Below are positions 17,511 to 25,146 of a stretch of 64,000 nucleotides of DNA, in pieces (position 1 is the stretch's first letter; each line of letters begins with the position of its first letter). A program made the translations under genes and the position numbers. The DNA lies in NCBI RefSeq assembly GCF_029835735.1, contig NZ_JAOEAL010000001.1, forward strand, positions 1,550,001 to 1,614,000. Reading direction: 5' to 3'. The stretch is from Shewanella sp. GD04112 (GTDB lineage Bacteria; Pseudomonadota; Gammaproteobacteria; Enterobacterales; Shewanellaceae). Below the pieces are notes generated by a model. That model was not told the origin of the DNA, did no database searches, and worked only from the letters and a program-made list of their open reading frames with translations.

Positions 17511-17839
17511 TGAGTTACACCCCAAAACGAGGTGACATAGTGTGGATTGATTTTGACCCATCTGCGGGACACGAGCAGGCTCATCATCGTCCTGCGCTGG
17601 TACTTTCGCCTGAGCCGTTCAACAAGCAAATTCAACTTGCTTTAGTCGCGCCAATAACATCTAGGGTTAGAGGTCATGGTTTCGAGGTTGCTGTTGATAC
17701 CGACAAAACCAAAGGTGTTGTTTTGTGTCAACAAGTCAAGACGATTGACTACGCAGCAAGGGACGTCAAGTATATCGAAAAAGCTCCCGTTGCAGTGCTA
17801 AATGAAGTGCTCGCAAAAGTGCGAGTATTGGTCAGTTAA
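17510..17839 (+). CDS. mazF: MazF/PemK-family endoribonuclease toxin
   Basis: 109 residues starting MSYTPKRGDIVWIDFDPSAG at 17510. The conserved HRPALVLSP strand and LALVAPITSR, plus VLCQQVKTIDY, are the core of the MazF/PemK barrel, a sequence-specific mRNA interferase. The start is fused to the mazE stop (TAATG), so translation is coupled. The gene is full length with no visible damage. Confidence 0.93.
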   Translation: MSYTPKRGDIVWIDFDPSAGHEQAHHRPALVLSPEPFNKQIQLALVAPITSRVRGHGFEVAVDTDKTKGVVLCQQVKTIDYAARDVKYIEKAPVAVLNEVLAKVRVLVS

Positions 17840-17924
17840 GAAGAGGAAATCAGATATGGCTCAACCCTCCTATACTCGTGAACAATGAAGATGCTTGATT
17901 TTCAGTGACATGAGGATTAAGGTC

Positions 17925-18300
17925 GCTGTCACGAGACTACTCCTGACCAAAAACAAGTCCTAGAGACCCTGCATGCTCAAACGCGTGACGGGCTTGTTTG
18001 TGACCGCATTAAAGCAGTACTTCTTGCATCCGAAGGCTGGACCGCGGCAATGATTTCTCAAGCATTACGGATAAATGAATCAACGGTCCGCCGTCACCTT
18101 GCCGATTACACCTTGTCAGAGAAGCTCAAGTCTGAAAATGTCGCGGTTCACAAAGCCTGTAATCTGTTGAGCAAACCGCAGAGTTAATTGCCCATTTAAC
18201 TCAGACTCAGGCAACCAAAATCTCACACGGCTGGATATGTACAGGGCAGGACAAAGCCAAAGAAACCAACGGCAGTCGTAGGCGGCGTAAACTGATTGTA
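17925..18300 (+). pseudogene. IS630-family transposase remnant
   Basis: The frame from about 17950 reads RIKAVLLASEGWTAAMISQAL, followed by INESTVRRHLADY, the N-terminal HTH of IS630 transposases. The frame then breaks near 18165 and resumes one frame over (SVEQTAELIAHLTQT, then GQDKAKETNGSR). The central DDE catalytic domain is missing. It is dead and abuts a TnpB fragment on the other strand. Confidence 0.75.
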
Positions 18301-18326
18301 AGCTTACGGCAGCATAGCTGAACTTA
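18301..18326. repeat. 26-bp direct repeat, left copy
   Basis: Begins AGCTTACGGCAGCATAGCTG and matches 20355-20380 with two mismatches. The pair brackets the TnpB fragment and hipBA. The core can fold (TACG with CGTA in the right copy), like the mosaic modules. Confidence 0.65.
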
Positions 18327-18574
18327 ATCAACATAGTCTGATTTACTAAATTAGCGCGAGCATTCGCTGCTTTTTCATGGCATTTGGCGACCATCAATCT
18401 AGTTTTTGCTTTTCTTGATAGCTGGCGCTGCTTACGTCTGAGGTTTTTCTCAGCACGCTTTACAAATCTTCGGTTGGCTATCTTTTTGCCATTCGATTCG
18501 ATGGCGAAATGAAACAGCCCCAGATCAACACCTGTGACCTTGCTTGCAGTGTGAAGTATAGTTGGTACTTCCAC
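18313..18574 (-). pseudogene. TnpB fragment (RuvC-I region) of a second IS605-type element
   Basis: The minus strand encodes SKVTGVDLGLFHFAIESNGK followed by a run of basic residues (RRKQRQLSRKAK), the RuvC-I motif and the basic region of IS605 OrfB proteins. It is not close to the intact TnpB at 14.6 kb, where the motif is GIDLGLKD. Both ends are lost, the downstream one at the junction with the IS630 remnant. Confidence 0.78.
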
Positions 18575-18688
18575 TCAGAAAAGTGTGATTTGGTTGCCTT
18601 TGACATTCAGGGATTCACATCATCGCTTTGGCCAACGCGCAATCTAAACCTAAAAGTTGGATATAAATCCTATAATATTCAGTAAAGT

Positions 18689-18782
18689 GGGAATATAGTC
18701 CTGCCTTTCACATGTTAGAGTTGCTTTGATTTCAAAGTTGGACTATATTCCCATTAATGGCTGAATAGTGGGAATATAGTCC
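18689..18782 (+). promoter_or_regulatory. candidate HipB operators: three GGGAATATAGTCC boxes
   Basis: The 13-mer GGGAATATAGTCC occurs at 18689-18701 and 18770-18782, and its reverse complement at 18740-18752. All three precede the HTH gene and none is elsewhere obvious. The last box ends two bases before the proposed TTG start, so a bound repressor would block transcription or the start site. Confidence 0.65.
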
Positions 18783-18784
18783 CT

Positions 18785-19102
18785 TTGGTTGGTGATGTGG
18801 CTAAGCGTGATTTACACAATGTACTGTTTCCAAAGCAACGCAAAATCCTGACTCATTTTGGTGAGGACTTGTTGTTGGCGATGAAACGACGTGGTTTTAC
18901 AAAAAAGCTGCTGTGTGAACGTACTGGTTTTGATCATAAAACCGTGAACAAAGTCTTCGCAGGTGATCCGGGCGTTGCCATAGGCACTTACTTAAAAGTA
19001 ATGGCCGTACTTGGCATGGAAAGCAACTTTGCGGAAATGGCCGCTCATGATGAAGTGGGTATCAAGCTGCAAAACATAAAATTGCTGGAAGGTTCAAGAT
19101 GA
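18785..19102 (+). CDS. hipB: HipB-like HTH antitoxin
   Basis: 105 residues with a helix-turn-helix (KLLCERTGFDHKTVNKVFAG) and a following LKVMAVLGM helix, as in HipB-type Xre repressors. It overlaps the hipA start by 4 bases. The first possible start is TTG 18785; GTG 18797 is an alternative, and neither has a strong ribosome-binding site. Three repeated boxes upstream suggest autoregulation. Confidence 0.8.
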   Translation: MVGDVAKRDLHNVLFPKQRKILTHFGEDLLLAMKRRGFTKKLLCERTGFDHKTVNKVFAGDPGVAIGTYLKVMAVLGMESNFAEMAAHDEVGIKLQNIKLLEGSR

Positions 19103-20349
19103 GCCGTGAAATCGTCGAAGTCTATGCCGACTGGCAGCCAATCGAAGCGCCACTGCTAATAGGGCGGCTTACTTATAGCGATTCAAGCCGAGGTCGCGTG
19201 TTTAGTTTTGCCTACGATAAAGCATTTTTAACCTCAGCCTGTCGCTTGCAAATTGATCCAATCTTGACGCTTCACTCCGGTGAACTCTACAACGATGAAG
19301 CCGATAAAAACTTTCGCGCATTTCTTGATTCATCGCCTGATAGATGGGGACGTATTTTAATGCAACGGCGTGCGGCGATTGATGCGCGCAAAGGCATTCG
19401 AGCAACAAGTCGATTAAACGAATTGGATTACCTGTTGGGCGTGCACGACTCTTACCGGATGGGTGGTATTCGATTTAAGCGAGCAGGCTCGAATGCTTTT
19501 TTGGACGACAATTCTGAATTTGCTGCGCCGCCAATGGCTTCTTTGCGAGAGCTAGAGCACGCAGCCATGCAGATTGAAAAAGACGATGACATCGACAGTG
19601 ACGAGTATTATCGCTGGTTGAAAATGCTGATTTCTCCAGGCTCATCATTAGGTGGTGCAAGGCCCAAGGCTTGTGTCACAGATGAACAAGGCCACTTGTG
19701 GATTGCAAAGTTTCCCAATCTAAATGATACCCATGACGTGGGCGCATGGGAGATGGTCTGTTATGAATTGGCTTTGGCGGCAGGTGTTGACATGTTTCCA
19801 AGTGAGATCAAGCAGTTTTCGTCACAGCACCATACCTTTTTAACAAAACGGTTTGACCGCGATGGCGAAAAGCGACTGCATTTTTCATCGGCCATGACAC
19901 AGCTTCAATACTATGATGGTGAACAATTTCAAGGTGCCAGCTACTTAGAGATTGCTGAATTTATTTCCAATTGTGGTGCGCAAACCGAAGCTGATTTAGC
20001 ACAGTTATGGCGACGTATCGTGTTTAATATTGCGGTGTCCAACACGGATGATCACCTGCGTAACCATGGGTTTTTATTAACAAAGAATGGTTGGAAGTTA
20101 TCACCCGCTTATGATTTAAACCCGATAGTGGGTAAGCATGGCCTGCATCTGAATATTACCGATACAGACAACGCTCTAGACTACCAATTAGCCTTTGACG
20201 TAAAAGACTTCTTCCGACTTTCGCAAACCCAAGCCACGCAAATTTACGATGAAGTATTAATGGCGGTTAAGCAATGGCAAACCGTTGCTAAGCGGCTAGG
20301 GGTCAGCCGAGCCGAGCAAACCATGAAACAATCAGCGTTTAACGTTTAA
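19099..20349 (+). CDS. hipA: HipA-family Ser/Thr kinase toxin
   Basis: 416 residues. The N-terminal subdomain has FSFAYDKAFL; a Gly-rich loop SSLGGARPKA lies near residue 185; the kinase core is NIAVSNTDDHLRNHGFLL near residue 320 followed by SPAYDLNPI, giving the catalytic Asp and metal-binding Asp. HipA kinases phosphorylate aminoacyl-tRNA synthetases such as GltX and cause growth arrest. Gene order hipB-hipA with a 4-base overlap is standard. The gene looks intact. Confidence 0.92.
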   Translation: MSREIVEVYADWQPIEAPLLIGRLTYSDSSRGRVFSFAYDKAFLTSACRLQIDPILTLHSGELYNDEADKNFRAFLDSSPDRWGRILMQRRAAIDARKGIRATSRLNELDYLLGVHDSYRMGGIRFKRAGSNAFLDDNSEFAAPPMASLRELEHAAMQIEKDDDIDSDEYYRWLKMLISPGSSLGGARPKACVTDEQGHLWIAKFPNLNDTHDVGAWEMVCYELALAAGVDMFPSEIKQFSSQHHTFLTKRFDRDGEKRLHFSSAMTQLQYYDGEQFQGASYLEIAEFISNCGAQTEADLAQLWRRIVFNIAVSNTDDHLRNHGFLLTKNGWKLSPAYDLNPIVGKHGLHLNITDTDNALDYQLAFDVKDFFRLSQTQATQIYDEVLMAVKQWQTVAKRLGVSRAEQTMKQSAFNV

Positions 20350-20354
20350 TGGTG

Positions 20355-20380
20355 AGCTTACGGCAGCGTAGCTCAACTTA
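20355..20380. repeat. 26-bp direct repeat, right copy
   Basis: Begins AGCTTACGGCAGCGTAGCTC, starting 6 bases after the hipA stop. With the preceding G it can form GAGC-TACG paired with CGTA-GCTC. It matches 18301-18326. Confidence 0.65.
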
Positions 20381-20622
20381 TTTCAATTAATAATCAACAG
20401 ATCCTTTTTACGTATCAAAGCGCCTCTGCCAACTGATTTGAACCACTGACTTTTTTGTATCGATCTTGTAATTGTAAACTATACCCTTTTTCTAGTAGCC
20501 ATGAAGAGTTCAGTACAACACCTTTAAGTGCTATAAAAAGTAGTTGGTTTATTTTGCTTTGATTTTCTAAACTCGTAGGATAAAAGTAACTTAAAGCTGT
20601 GGAACAAGGAGGCGCAAAGGAT

Positions 20623-20863
20623 ATGCGCCCTGTCATTGAGAAAGAACTTCTTCATTACGACATCTTGTATGCACTGGATGAAGCTTGGGTACTCGATAAC
20701 TTGGTTTTTCAGGGCGGAACTTCACTGCGTTTGTGCCGAGAATCAAATCGATATAGTGAATATCTTGATTTGCAGGAGGTAGGGACTTCAATAGTAAGAT
20801 GTTAATTGCAATGAAGCAGGTCATTGAAAAGTATATCGGTAATCGGTATGGGCTTGAGTTGTA
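20623..20863 (+). pseudogene. AbiEii-type nucleotidyltransferase toxin, broken
   Basis: The frame from ATG 20623 reads ELLHYDILYALDEAWVLDNL and FQGGTSLRLC, the start of AbiEii/AbiGii nucleotidyltransferases. A missing T near 20767 breaks the frame; restoring it gives DFAGGRDFNSKMLIAMKQVI and on to GNRYGLEL, after which the gene stops. The catalytic SEDLD motif reads SEYLD, a second defect. About three quarters of the protein is absent. The AbiEi antitoxin is not seen upstream. An AbiE phage-defence module once stood here. Confidence 0.75.
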
Positions 20864-20880
20864 GCTCGTAGCATGTTCAG

Positions 20881-21083
20881 TGACATATGATGCAAATTAG
20901 CGACATTTTATGCCGCATTCTCCCGGTAAATTTGGCAGGCATCCTCGCCAAATATTACATCTAACTGTTGACGGCGAAACTATTCATGGTGACCCAGAAC
21001 GTATTCACGAATGTCCGTCCAACCACGAGCCCCTGCAATGACGGCACTGAGTGCACCAAACTGAGCATCAAATAATGCTTTCA
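20881..21083 (-). pseudogene. ISAs1-family transposase, N-terminal remnant
   Basis: The minus strand reads MKALFDAQFGALSAVIAGAR, then GWTDIREYVLGHHE before a stop, which matches the conserved AVIAGAxGWxxI region near the N-terminus of ISAs1-type transposases. No catalytic domain remains. A different ISAs1-type stub occurs at 54.2-54.4 kb. Confidence 0.7.
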
Positions 21084-21133
21084 TTTAGTTGTTGCATAGG
21101 CCCATTGCACGATTTAATGAATACAGGGAGAGT

Positions 21134-21300
21134 ATATAGCATATAAGGCGCAGCAAAAAGGACGGCCTTCGGCTGGGAGACGCTTTGGCGTTGCGACGCA
21201 ACTGCTAGAACGCCACTACGTGGCTCTAGGGTTTAGACTCTAGTAGCGATGCGCTTAAGCATTCTACGAATGCTGTTTTACTGCTGCAGTTTATAGATAC
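21134..21300. repeat. hairpin mosaic repeat, block D
   Basis: Modules shared with A and C: GGACGGCCTTCGGC, GCGTTGCGACGCAACTGCTAG and AACGCCACTACGTGGCTCTAGG, with several CTAG linkers. It lies between the ISAs1 remnant and ccdA. The closing structure seen in A, C and E is absent or reduced. Confidence 0.7.
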
Positions 21301-21385
21301 ACTCAGCGCCATCTTTGATGGCTTGTTATATATCCTATCCATACTTATAATTTATGCGCACAAACAACGCGCATGGGTTATTGTT

Positions 21386-21631
21386 ATGAGAAACAAATAT
21401 AGCAATCAAGTACACAAAAAAGCTACAAATTTAAGCATAAACAGTGAGTTATTAGCGGAAGCTAAACGCCTGAACATAAATCTTTCAGCGACAATGGAAA
21501 AGGCTCTTGAGAAAGAAGTAAAGCATCGCCTAAAAGCCGAATGGTTAGAACAAAATGCCCAAGCGATTAACGCTTGCAATGAATTGGTTGAAAAACAAGG
21601 CTTATTTTCTGATTCTTACCGAGTATTCTAA
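21386..21631 (+). CDS. ccdA: CcdA antitoxin
   Basis: 81 residues from ATG 21386 (MRNKYSNQVHKKATNLSIN). The ribbon-helix-helix NLSINSELLAEAKRLNIN and the tail ending DSYRVF are typical of CcdA, whose C-terminus wraps CcdB. The longer frame from 21323 lacks similarity in its first 20 residues. The stop overlaps the ccdB start by one base (TAATG). Confidence 0.92.
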   Translation: MRNKYSNQVHKKATNLSINSELLAEAKRLNINLSATMEKALEKEVKHRLKAEWLEQNAQAINACNELVEKQGLFSDSYRVF

Positions 21632-21948
21632 TGTCACAGTTTGCCTTATACCAAAACCACGATAAGAGCACTGCAATTGCATATCCTTACTTTGTTGATG
21701 TTCAAAGTGAATTGCTTAATATCTTGAATACTCGGTTAGTTATTCCGCTAACACCTGTCGAACTATTGGAGAAAAAAGCCCCTAGGCATTTATGCCCTGT
21801 GATCCATATCGATGAGGGTGACTTCGTGATGTTAACTCACCAAATGGCAAGTGTACCAACGAAGATTTTACGTGAGCCTGTCAATGAGTTGAGTAGTTTC
21901 AGGGATGAGATCGTAGCGGCTATCGATTTTTTGATTACTGGCATATAA
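21631..21948 (+). CDS. ccdB: CcdB gyrase-poison toxin
   Basis: 105 residues, the usual length for CcdB, with FALYQNHDKSTAIAYPYFVDVQ-type N-terminus, TRLVIPLTPVELL and HLCPVIHIDEGDFVML. CcdB traps DNA gyrase in its cleavage complex. The C-terminal region needed for poisoning is present. It is coupled to ccdA by a one-base overlap and followed at once by mosaic block E. Confidence 0.94.
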   Translation: MSQFALYQNHDKSTAIAYPYFVDVQSELLNILNTRLVIPLTPVELLEKKAPRHLCPVIHIDEGDFVMLTHQMASVPTKILREPVNELSSFRDEIVAAIDFLITGI

Positions 21949-21970
21949 CAGAAGCTGGAGCGTTGCTCGA

Positions 21971-22045
21971 GATGTATGGACTCCTTTGGCTAATCTTTGA
22001 ATCGATTAAGACCGTATCCTCTTAGTGGGAGGGAGTCCATACATC
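21971..22045. mobile_element. 75-bp MITE-like insert with 14-bp terminal inverted repeats
   Basis: Perfect arms GATGTATGGACTCC (21971-21984) and GGAGTCCATACATC (22032-22045) enclose 47 bases. The flanks on both sides are mosaic-repeat sequence, so it appears inserted inside block E. No coding capacity; family unknown. Confidence 0.5.
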
Positions 22046-22130
22046 TAGGAACGCCGTTTTACCGCTGCAGGTTACTGAACGGGCTCCGCCCGGACGGTGA
22101 GCTTGCGAGCGTTCAGTCAACCGTCAACGT
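22046..22130. repeat. hairpin mosaic repeat, block E
   Basis: Starts CTAGGAACGCCG and ends with the closing structure: outer arms TTACTGAACG (22072-22081) and CGTTCAGT (22110-22117) around GGGCTCCGCCC, then GACGGTGAG as in block A. Relative to block A one outer base pair changed from G:C to T:A on both sides. Confidence 0.75.
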
Positions 22131-22302
22131 CTTTGCTTTTCCTTCCATCTTATTTTCTCTGACTGTTTTTGCGTTTTTTAGGTGTCATTAATTAGTATTT
22201 TTCTTAATTGCTGAGTGCTGTAGGTTGCATTAATTAGCTGTTTTATCTATTTTTGAGTGCTATAGTGTTCATTAATTGTCGTCTGCTTTTAGGGGTTAGG
22301 TA

Positions 22303-23670
22303 ATGCAAATTTTAACGGTGCAGATGAACATTGCCGGAGAATGGCGTGATGTTGCTTTGGTGGAGTTTTATGCGCCAGATAAGGGCACTGGCGGGCCATG
22401 TGTATTAAATTATGAGATCGAACATGTCACGTCTTACTTCCATCAATTTGCGCAAACTGCAGTGAGTGTATCGTTACCCGTTGATAATATCCCGTTGCGA
22501 AGCCCTCACTGGCATCGTTTTTTAGAAGATATTATGCCAGCAGGTTCCAGCCGGGATTATTGGGTTAAGCGGCTTGGATTGCAGGATTTGCCTAATTTGG
22601 AACGTGATTTCCAATTGTTGAAATATGGAACTATCGCGCCAATTGGCAACTTACGTATAAAAGAATCGGTGCCTGAAAAGGCTAAAAGATCATTACCTGT
22701 TACCTTTAGTATCGCTGATGTCAGTGAGTTGCAGATTGATTTTATTGAGTATGCCCAGTCTCGCGGTGCAGCAGCAGGTGGCGCTTCCGGCGCAGGCGGG
22801 GCCGCACCTAAGTTATTAGTGCGATTAAATGCGCAGCAAGATGTTTGGATTGATACCTTTCAAGATGATCCGCGTAATCTCGATCAGCCTTATTTAGTTA
22901 AGTTTCCAAGGGGTAAAACCACTCTGGATGGCGATATTTTGCGAGCAGAGTATCATTTTTATCATGAGCTTACACAATTGGGCTTTGAGACTATTTCCGT
23001 TGAGTCGATGAAGCTTATTGAAGCTGAACGTGGCCCTTCTTTATGGTTGCCACGCTTTGATTACGGTGTTGAGGCGGGAGCAATGGTGAGTTATGGCATG
23101 GAGTCGGTTTATGCCATTTTAGGTGAGCCAACAGCAAAGCCTTTGCTACATGCCGATGTGATTAGACGGCTTTTGGCCGCGTTTAATAAAAAAGAAAATT
23201 ATGGTAATACCAGGACGCTACTCGACGTTGAGGCTGAGCTTGAAGGCAAGAGTGGCATTGAGGCGTTTGTGATTGAATGGGTACGTAGAGATTTATTAAA
23301 TATTGCCTTTGGAAATTCAGATAATCATGGCCGAAATACCTCTTTTATCAAGTATGGAAACCGCGTCCAGCTGGCACCCATTTATGATTTTGCGCCAATG
23401 AAAGCAGATTATGAGATGATCACTCGTACCTTTACCTGGGGTGAGGGAATGGAGTTAGGTGGCGTGTATAACTTTCCTGCAATTGCAGAACATTTATCTG
23501 ATTTACTGTCGCCTAATGAGTTAATGAGCGCTTTGAATGAAACCGCTGCTCGTTTGCTTGGTCTTGAGCAACGTTTACGTCAGCGGGGTGTGCCAGAATC
23601 GATTCTTGCGCATTCGGGAATTGGTTTTGCCACGTTAGAAGCGAGAATGCAGCAATGGGGGCTATTATGA
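22303..23670 (+). CDS. HipA-family kinase toxin, toxin-first module
   Basis: 455 residues. A Gly/Ala-rich loop (GGASGAGGAAPKLLVRLN, near residue 165) takes the place of the phosphate-binding loop; YLVKFPRGK follows; the catalytic part is FGNSDNHGRNTSFI near residue 345 and the metal-binding motif is IYDFAPMKADYE. These define HipA-like kinases. The gene precedes its HTH partner, the reverse of classical hipBA. Target unknown. It lies beyond mosaic block E. Confidence 0.87.
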   Translation: MQILTVQMNIAGEWRDVALVEFYAPDKGTGGPCVLNYEIEHVTSYFHQFAQTAVSVSLPVDNIPLRSPHWHRFLEDIMPAGSSRDYWVKRLGLQDLPNLERDFQLLKYGTIAPIGNLRIKESVPEKAKRSLPVTFSIADVSELQIDFIEYAQSRGAAAGGASGAGGAAPKLLVRLNAQQDVWIDTFQDDPRNLDQPYLVKFPRGKTTLDGDILRAEYHFYHELTQLGFETISVESMKLIEAERGPSLWLPRFDYGVEAGAMVSYGMESVYAILGEPTAKPLLHADVIRRLLAAFNKKENYGNTRTLLDVEAELEGKSGIEAFVIEWVRRDLLNIAFGNSDNHGRNTSFIKYGNRVQLAPIYDFAPMKADYEMITRTFTWGEGMELGGVYNFPAIAEHLSDLLSPNELMSALNETAARLLGLEQRLRQRGVPESILAHSGIGFATLEARMQQWGLL

Positions 23671-24047
23671 CGGTTTCATCTAATGTTGCAACGGATTCGA
23701 TTGAAACAAAAGGCAGAGGTGGTCGAAAAAAAATTTCGGTTAATCGAAAGCCTTTGACCCTTAAAGATAGGGAAGATTTATTATTAGCCGCTACATTGGA
23801 TCTCTTTTCGGGGAAAAAGACTCAAGGTCAAGTACTTAAATGGCTGAGAGTTGAGTTGTTATCACTGAGCCAGGACCAATATGCCAAAATGGTTGGCGTT
23901 AGCCGTAAAGCATTGTCTGATATCGAAAGTGATAAAGGTAAAAACGGTGTTGAGTTGATTAATCGAGTTTTTAGCGGAGTCGGGTTTCGTATAGCATTAA
24001 TGCCAAAGGATAGTGTCGTGCTGAAAATGGCGGTAGAGGCGATTTAG
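23667..24047 (+). CDS. HTH antitoxin of the reversed hipA module
   Basis: 126 residues from ATG 23667, which overlaps the toxin stop as ATGA; the upstream ATG at 23655 is less likely. An Xre-type HTH (SLSQDQYAKMVGVSRKALSDIESD) sits in the second half, after a basic N-terminal arm (KGRGGRKKISVNRK). It probably neutralises the kinase and represses the operon. No obvious operator pair was found upstream of the toxin. Confidence 0.8.
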   Translation: MTVSSNVATDSIETKGRGGRKKISVNRKPLTLKDREDLLLAATLDLFSGKKTQGQVLKWLRVELLSLSQDQYAKMVGVSRKALSDIESDKGKNGVELINRVFSGVGFRIALMPKDSVVLKMAVEAI

Positions 24048-24054
24048 AAGCTAA

Positions 24055-24080
24055 GATCTAGAACGCCGCAAAGCGACGAC
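24055..24080. repeat. short mosaic fragment, block F
   Basis: AGATCTAGAACGCCGCAAAG, then CGACGAC: one CTAG linker and one module of the mosaic family, right after the HTH gene. Too short to be sure alone. Confidence 0.4.
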
Positions 24081-24210
24081 TGCCTGGGTGCAGATGCAAG
24101 TCAGGAATTAGATTGCCAAGCCCATGCTTTAATTGACATGGTGAACCCCGTTTAACATTAGCTATATGCCAACACTTGCATCCCCGCAAAACGAGGAACA
24201 ATTTTCCGTC

Positions 24211-24552
24211 CTACGCTGAATGTGCAATGTAGTCATTGACTGCATTTTCTACCGCTGCATTCAAACTAATGCTTTGCGATAGCGCAATTTCATTAAGTCG
24301 AGCGTGAACCTCTGGCGAGATCCGAACGTTGAATTTGCCAGAGAAGTTTTTGTAAGGCTCAATGCCACGCTCCTGACACATCTCTAAAAAAACGCTTAAT
24401 GACTTCGCGCCCTCGGCTTCCAATTGAGCGACGCTTTCACCATAGAAATCCGCGCCGCCGTTTAAGCCTACGAACTCACCACGGAATGTTTCAGCGTCTG
24501 GATCATAATCAATAAAGGCTTTTACCCCGTTGATCATCATAAGATTTTTCAT
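24211..24552 (-). CDS. hicB: HicB-family antitoxin
   Basis: 113 residues from ATG 24552 (MKNLMMINGVKAFIDYDPD). The N-terminal half is the degenerate RNase H-like HicB fold (FRGEFVGLNGGADFYGESV) and the C-terminal half is a ribbon-helix-helix (FNVRISPEVHARLNEIALSQ) that binds DNA. It follows hicA with an overlap of 4 bases, the normal hicAB order on the minus strand. The repressor probably acts at the GTACTA boxes upstream of hicA. Confidence 0.92.
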   Translation of the reverse strand: MKNLMMINGVKAFIDYDPDAETFRGEFVGLNGGADFYGESVAQLEAEGAKSLSVFLEMCQERGIEPYKNFSGKFNVRISPEVHARLNEIALSQSISLNAAVENAVNDYIAHSA

Positions 24553-24803
24553 GCTTTCACCCCGTTCCTTTCTAACCATTTTTTGATGCTTATCACTGCG
24601 TCTTTGTCAGTTTCTTTCTGAGGATGTGGGCGGTGATATACCTGAACTTCACCAAACAGCACCACACCAATTCGAGACCCCTCACGCTCTTCAATGTCAG
24701 CCCCTAGAGCAATAAACAGCGCTTCAATATCAGTCCACTTGATAGCTCCGCTGACAGGCCTAGCAAAGATAGCCGTCAACGTTCTTAAATGTTTTTTGTT
24801 CAT
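24549..24803 (-). CDS. hicA: HicA-family mRNA interferase toxin
   Basis: 84 residues, with KWTDIEALFIALGADIEERE, a GSRIGVVLFG strand and VYHRPHPQKE, which carries the catalytic histidine of the dsRBD-like HicA fold. It degrades mRNA. It comes first in the operon; hicB follows with overlap. The length and motifs look intact. Confidence 0.92.
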   Translation of the reverse strand: MNKKHLRTLTAIFARPVSGAIKWTDIEALFIALGADIEEREGSRIGVVLFGEVQVYHRPHPQKETDKDAVISIKKWLERNGVKA

Positions 24804-24830
24804 AAAGTCTCATAATCCGTTAAATCGATA

Positions 24831-24881
24831 GTACTACTTTTTAGTATCATTTCAAGCGAATTTGGTACTATTTTTTAGTAC
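24831..24881 (-). promoter_or_regulatory. candidate HicB operators upstream of hicA
   Basis: Two similar boxes, GTACTACTTTTTAGTA (24831-24846) and GTACTATTTTTTAGTAC (24865-24881), 18 bases apart. Each is an inverted repeat of GTACTA/TAGTAC round a T run, within 30-80 bases upstream of hicA. Confidence 0.65.
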
Positions 24882-24887
24882 CACCAA

Positions 24888-25142
24888 TCAAAATGCATTA
24901 GCGGCAATTGCCCACATTGATACGGGGTCTGTAGTTAGTAATTTTTGTGTTGTCTCCAAAGTGCGATTGCCAAGCATATGAAGTATGTGAGCAACATCGT
25001 AGCCGAGGCGGTGAAGCTCTACTGCGAATGCTCTACGTCCAGATAGCACACTTGGCTGCTCAATCCCCGCATTTTTTAGTAACGTCTCTATCTCATTAAG
25101 CGTAAAACCCCGTACTTTTATTGCGGGGATGTAAGCGTCCAT
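24888..25142 (-). pseudogene. tyrosine recombinase C-terminal remnant
   Basis: The 84-codon frame contains SGRRAFAVELHRLGYDVAHI and LGNRTLETTQKLLT, the Arg-box and following helix of an integrase catalytic domain; the expected His of LGH is Asn and the upstream domains are missing. The apparent N-terminus comes from a CCCCG...CGGGG hairpin (25108-25128) that resembles the IS605 end at 15723. It is likely a dead integrase tail at the edge of the TA region. Confidence 0.55.
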
Positions 25143-25146
25143 ATGT

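Noticed and set aside
9463..24080. Integron attC array
   Set aside because: The blocks between cassettes lack the RYYYAAC/GTTRRRY boxes and no IntI gene is visible.
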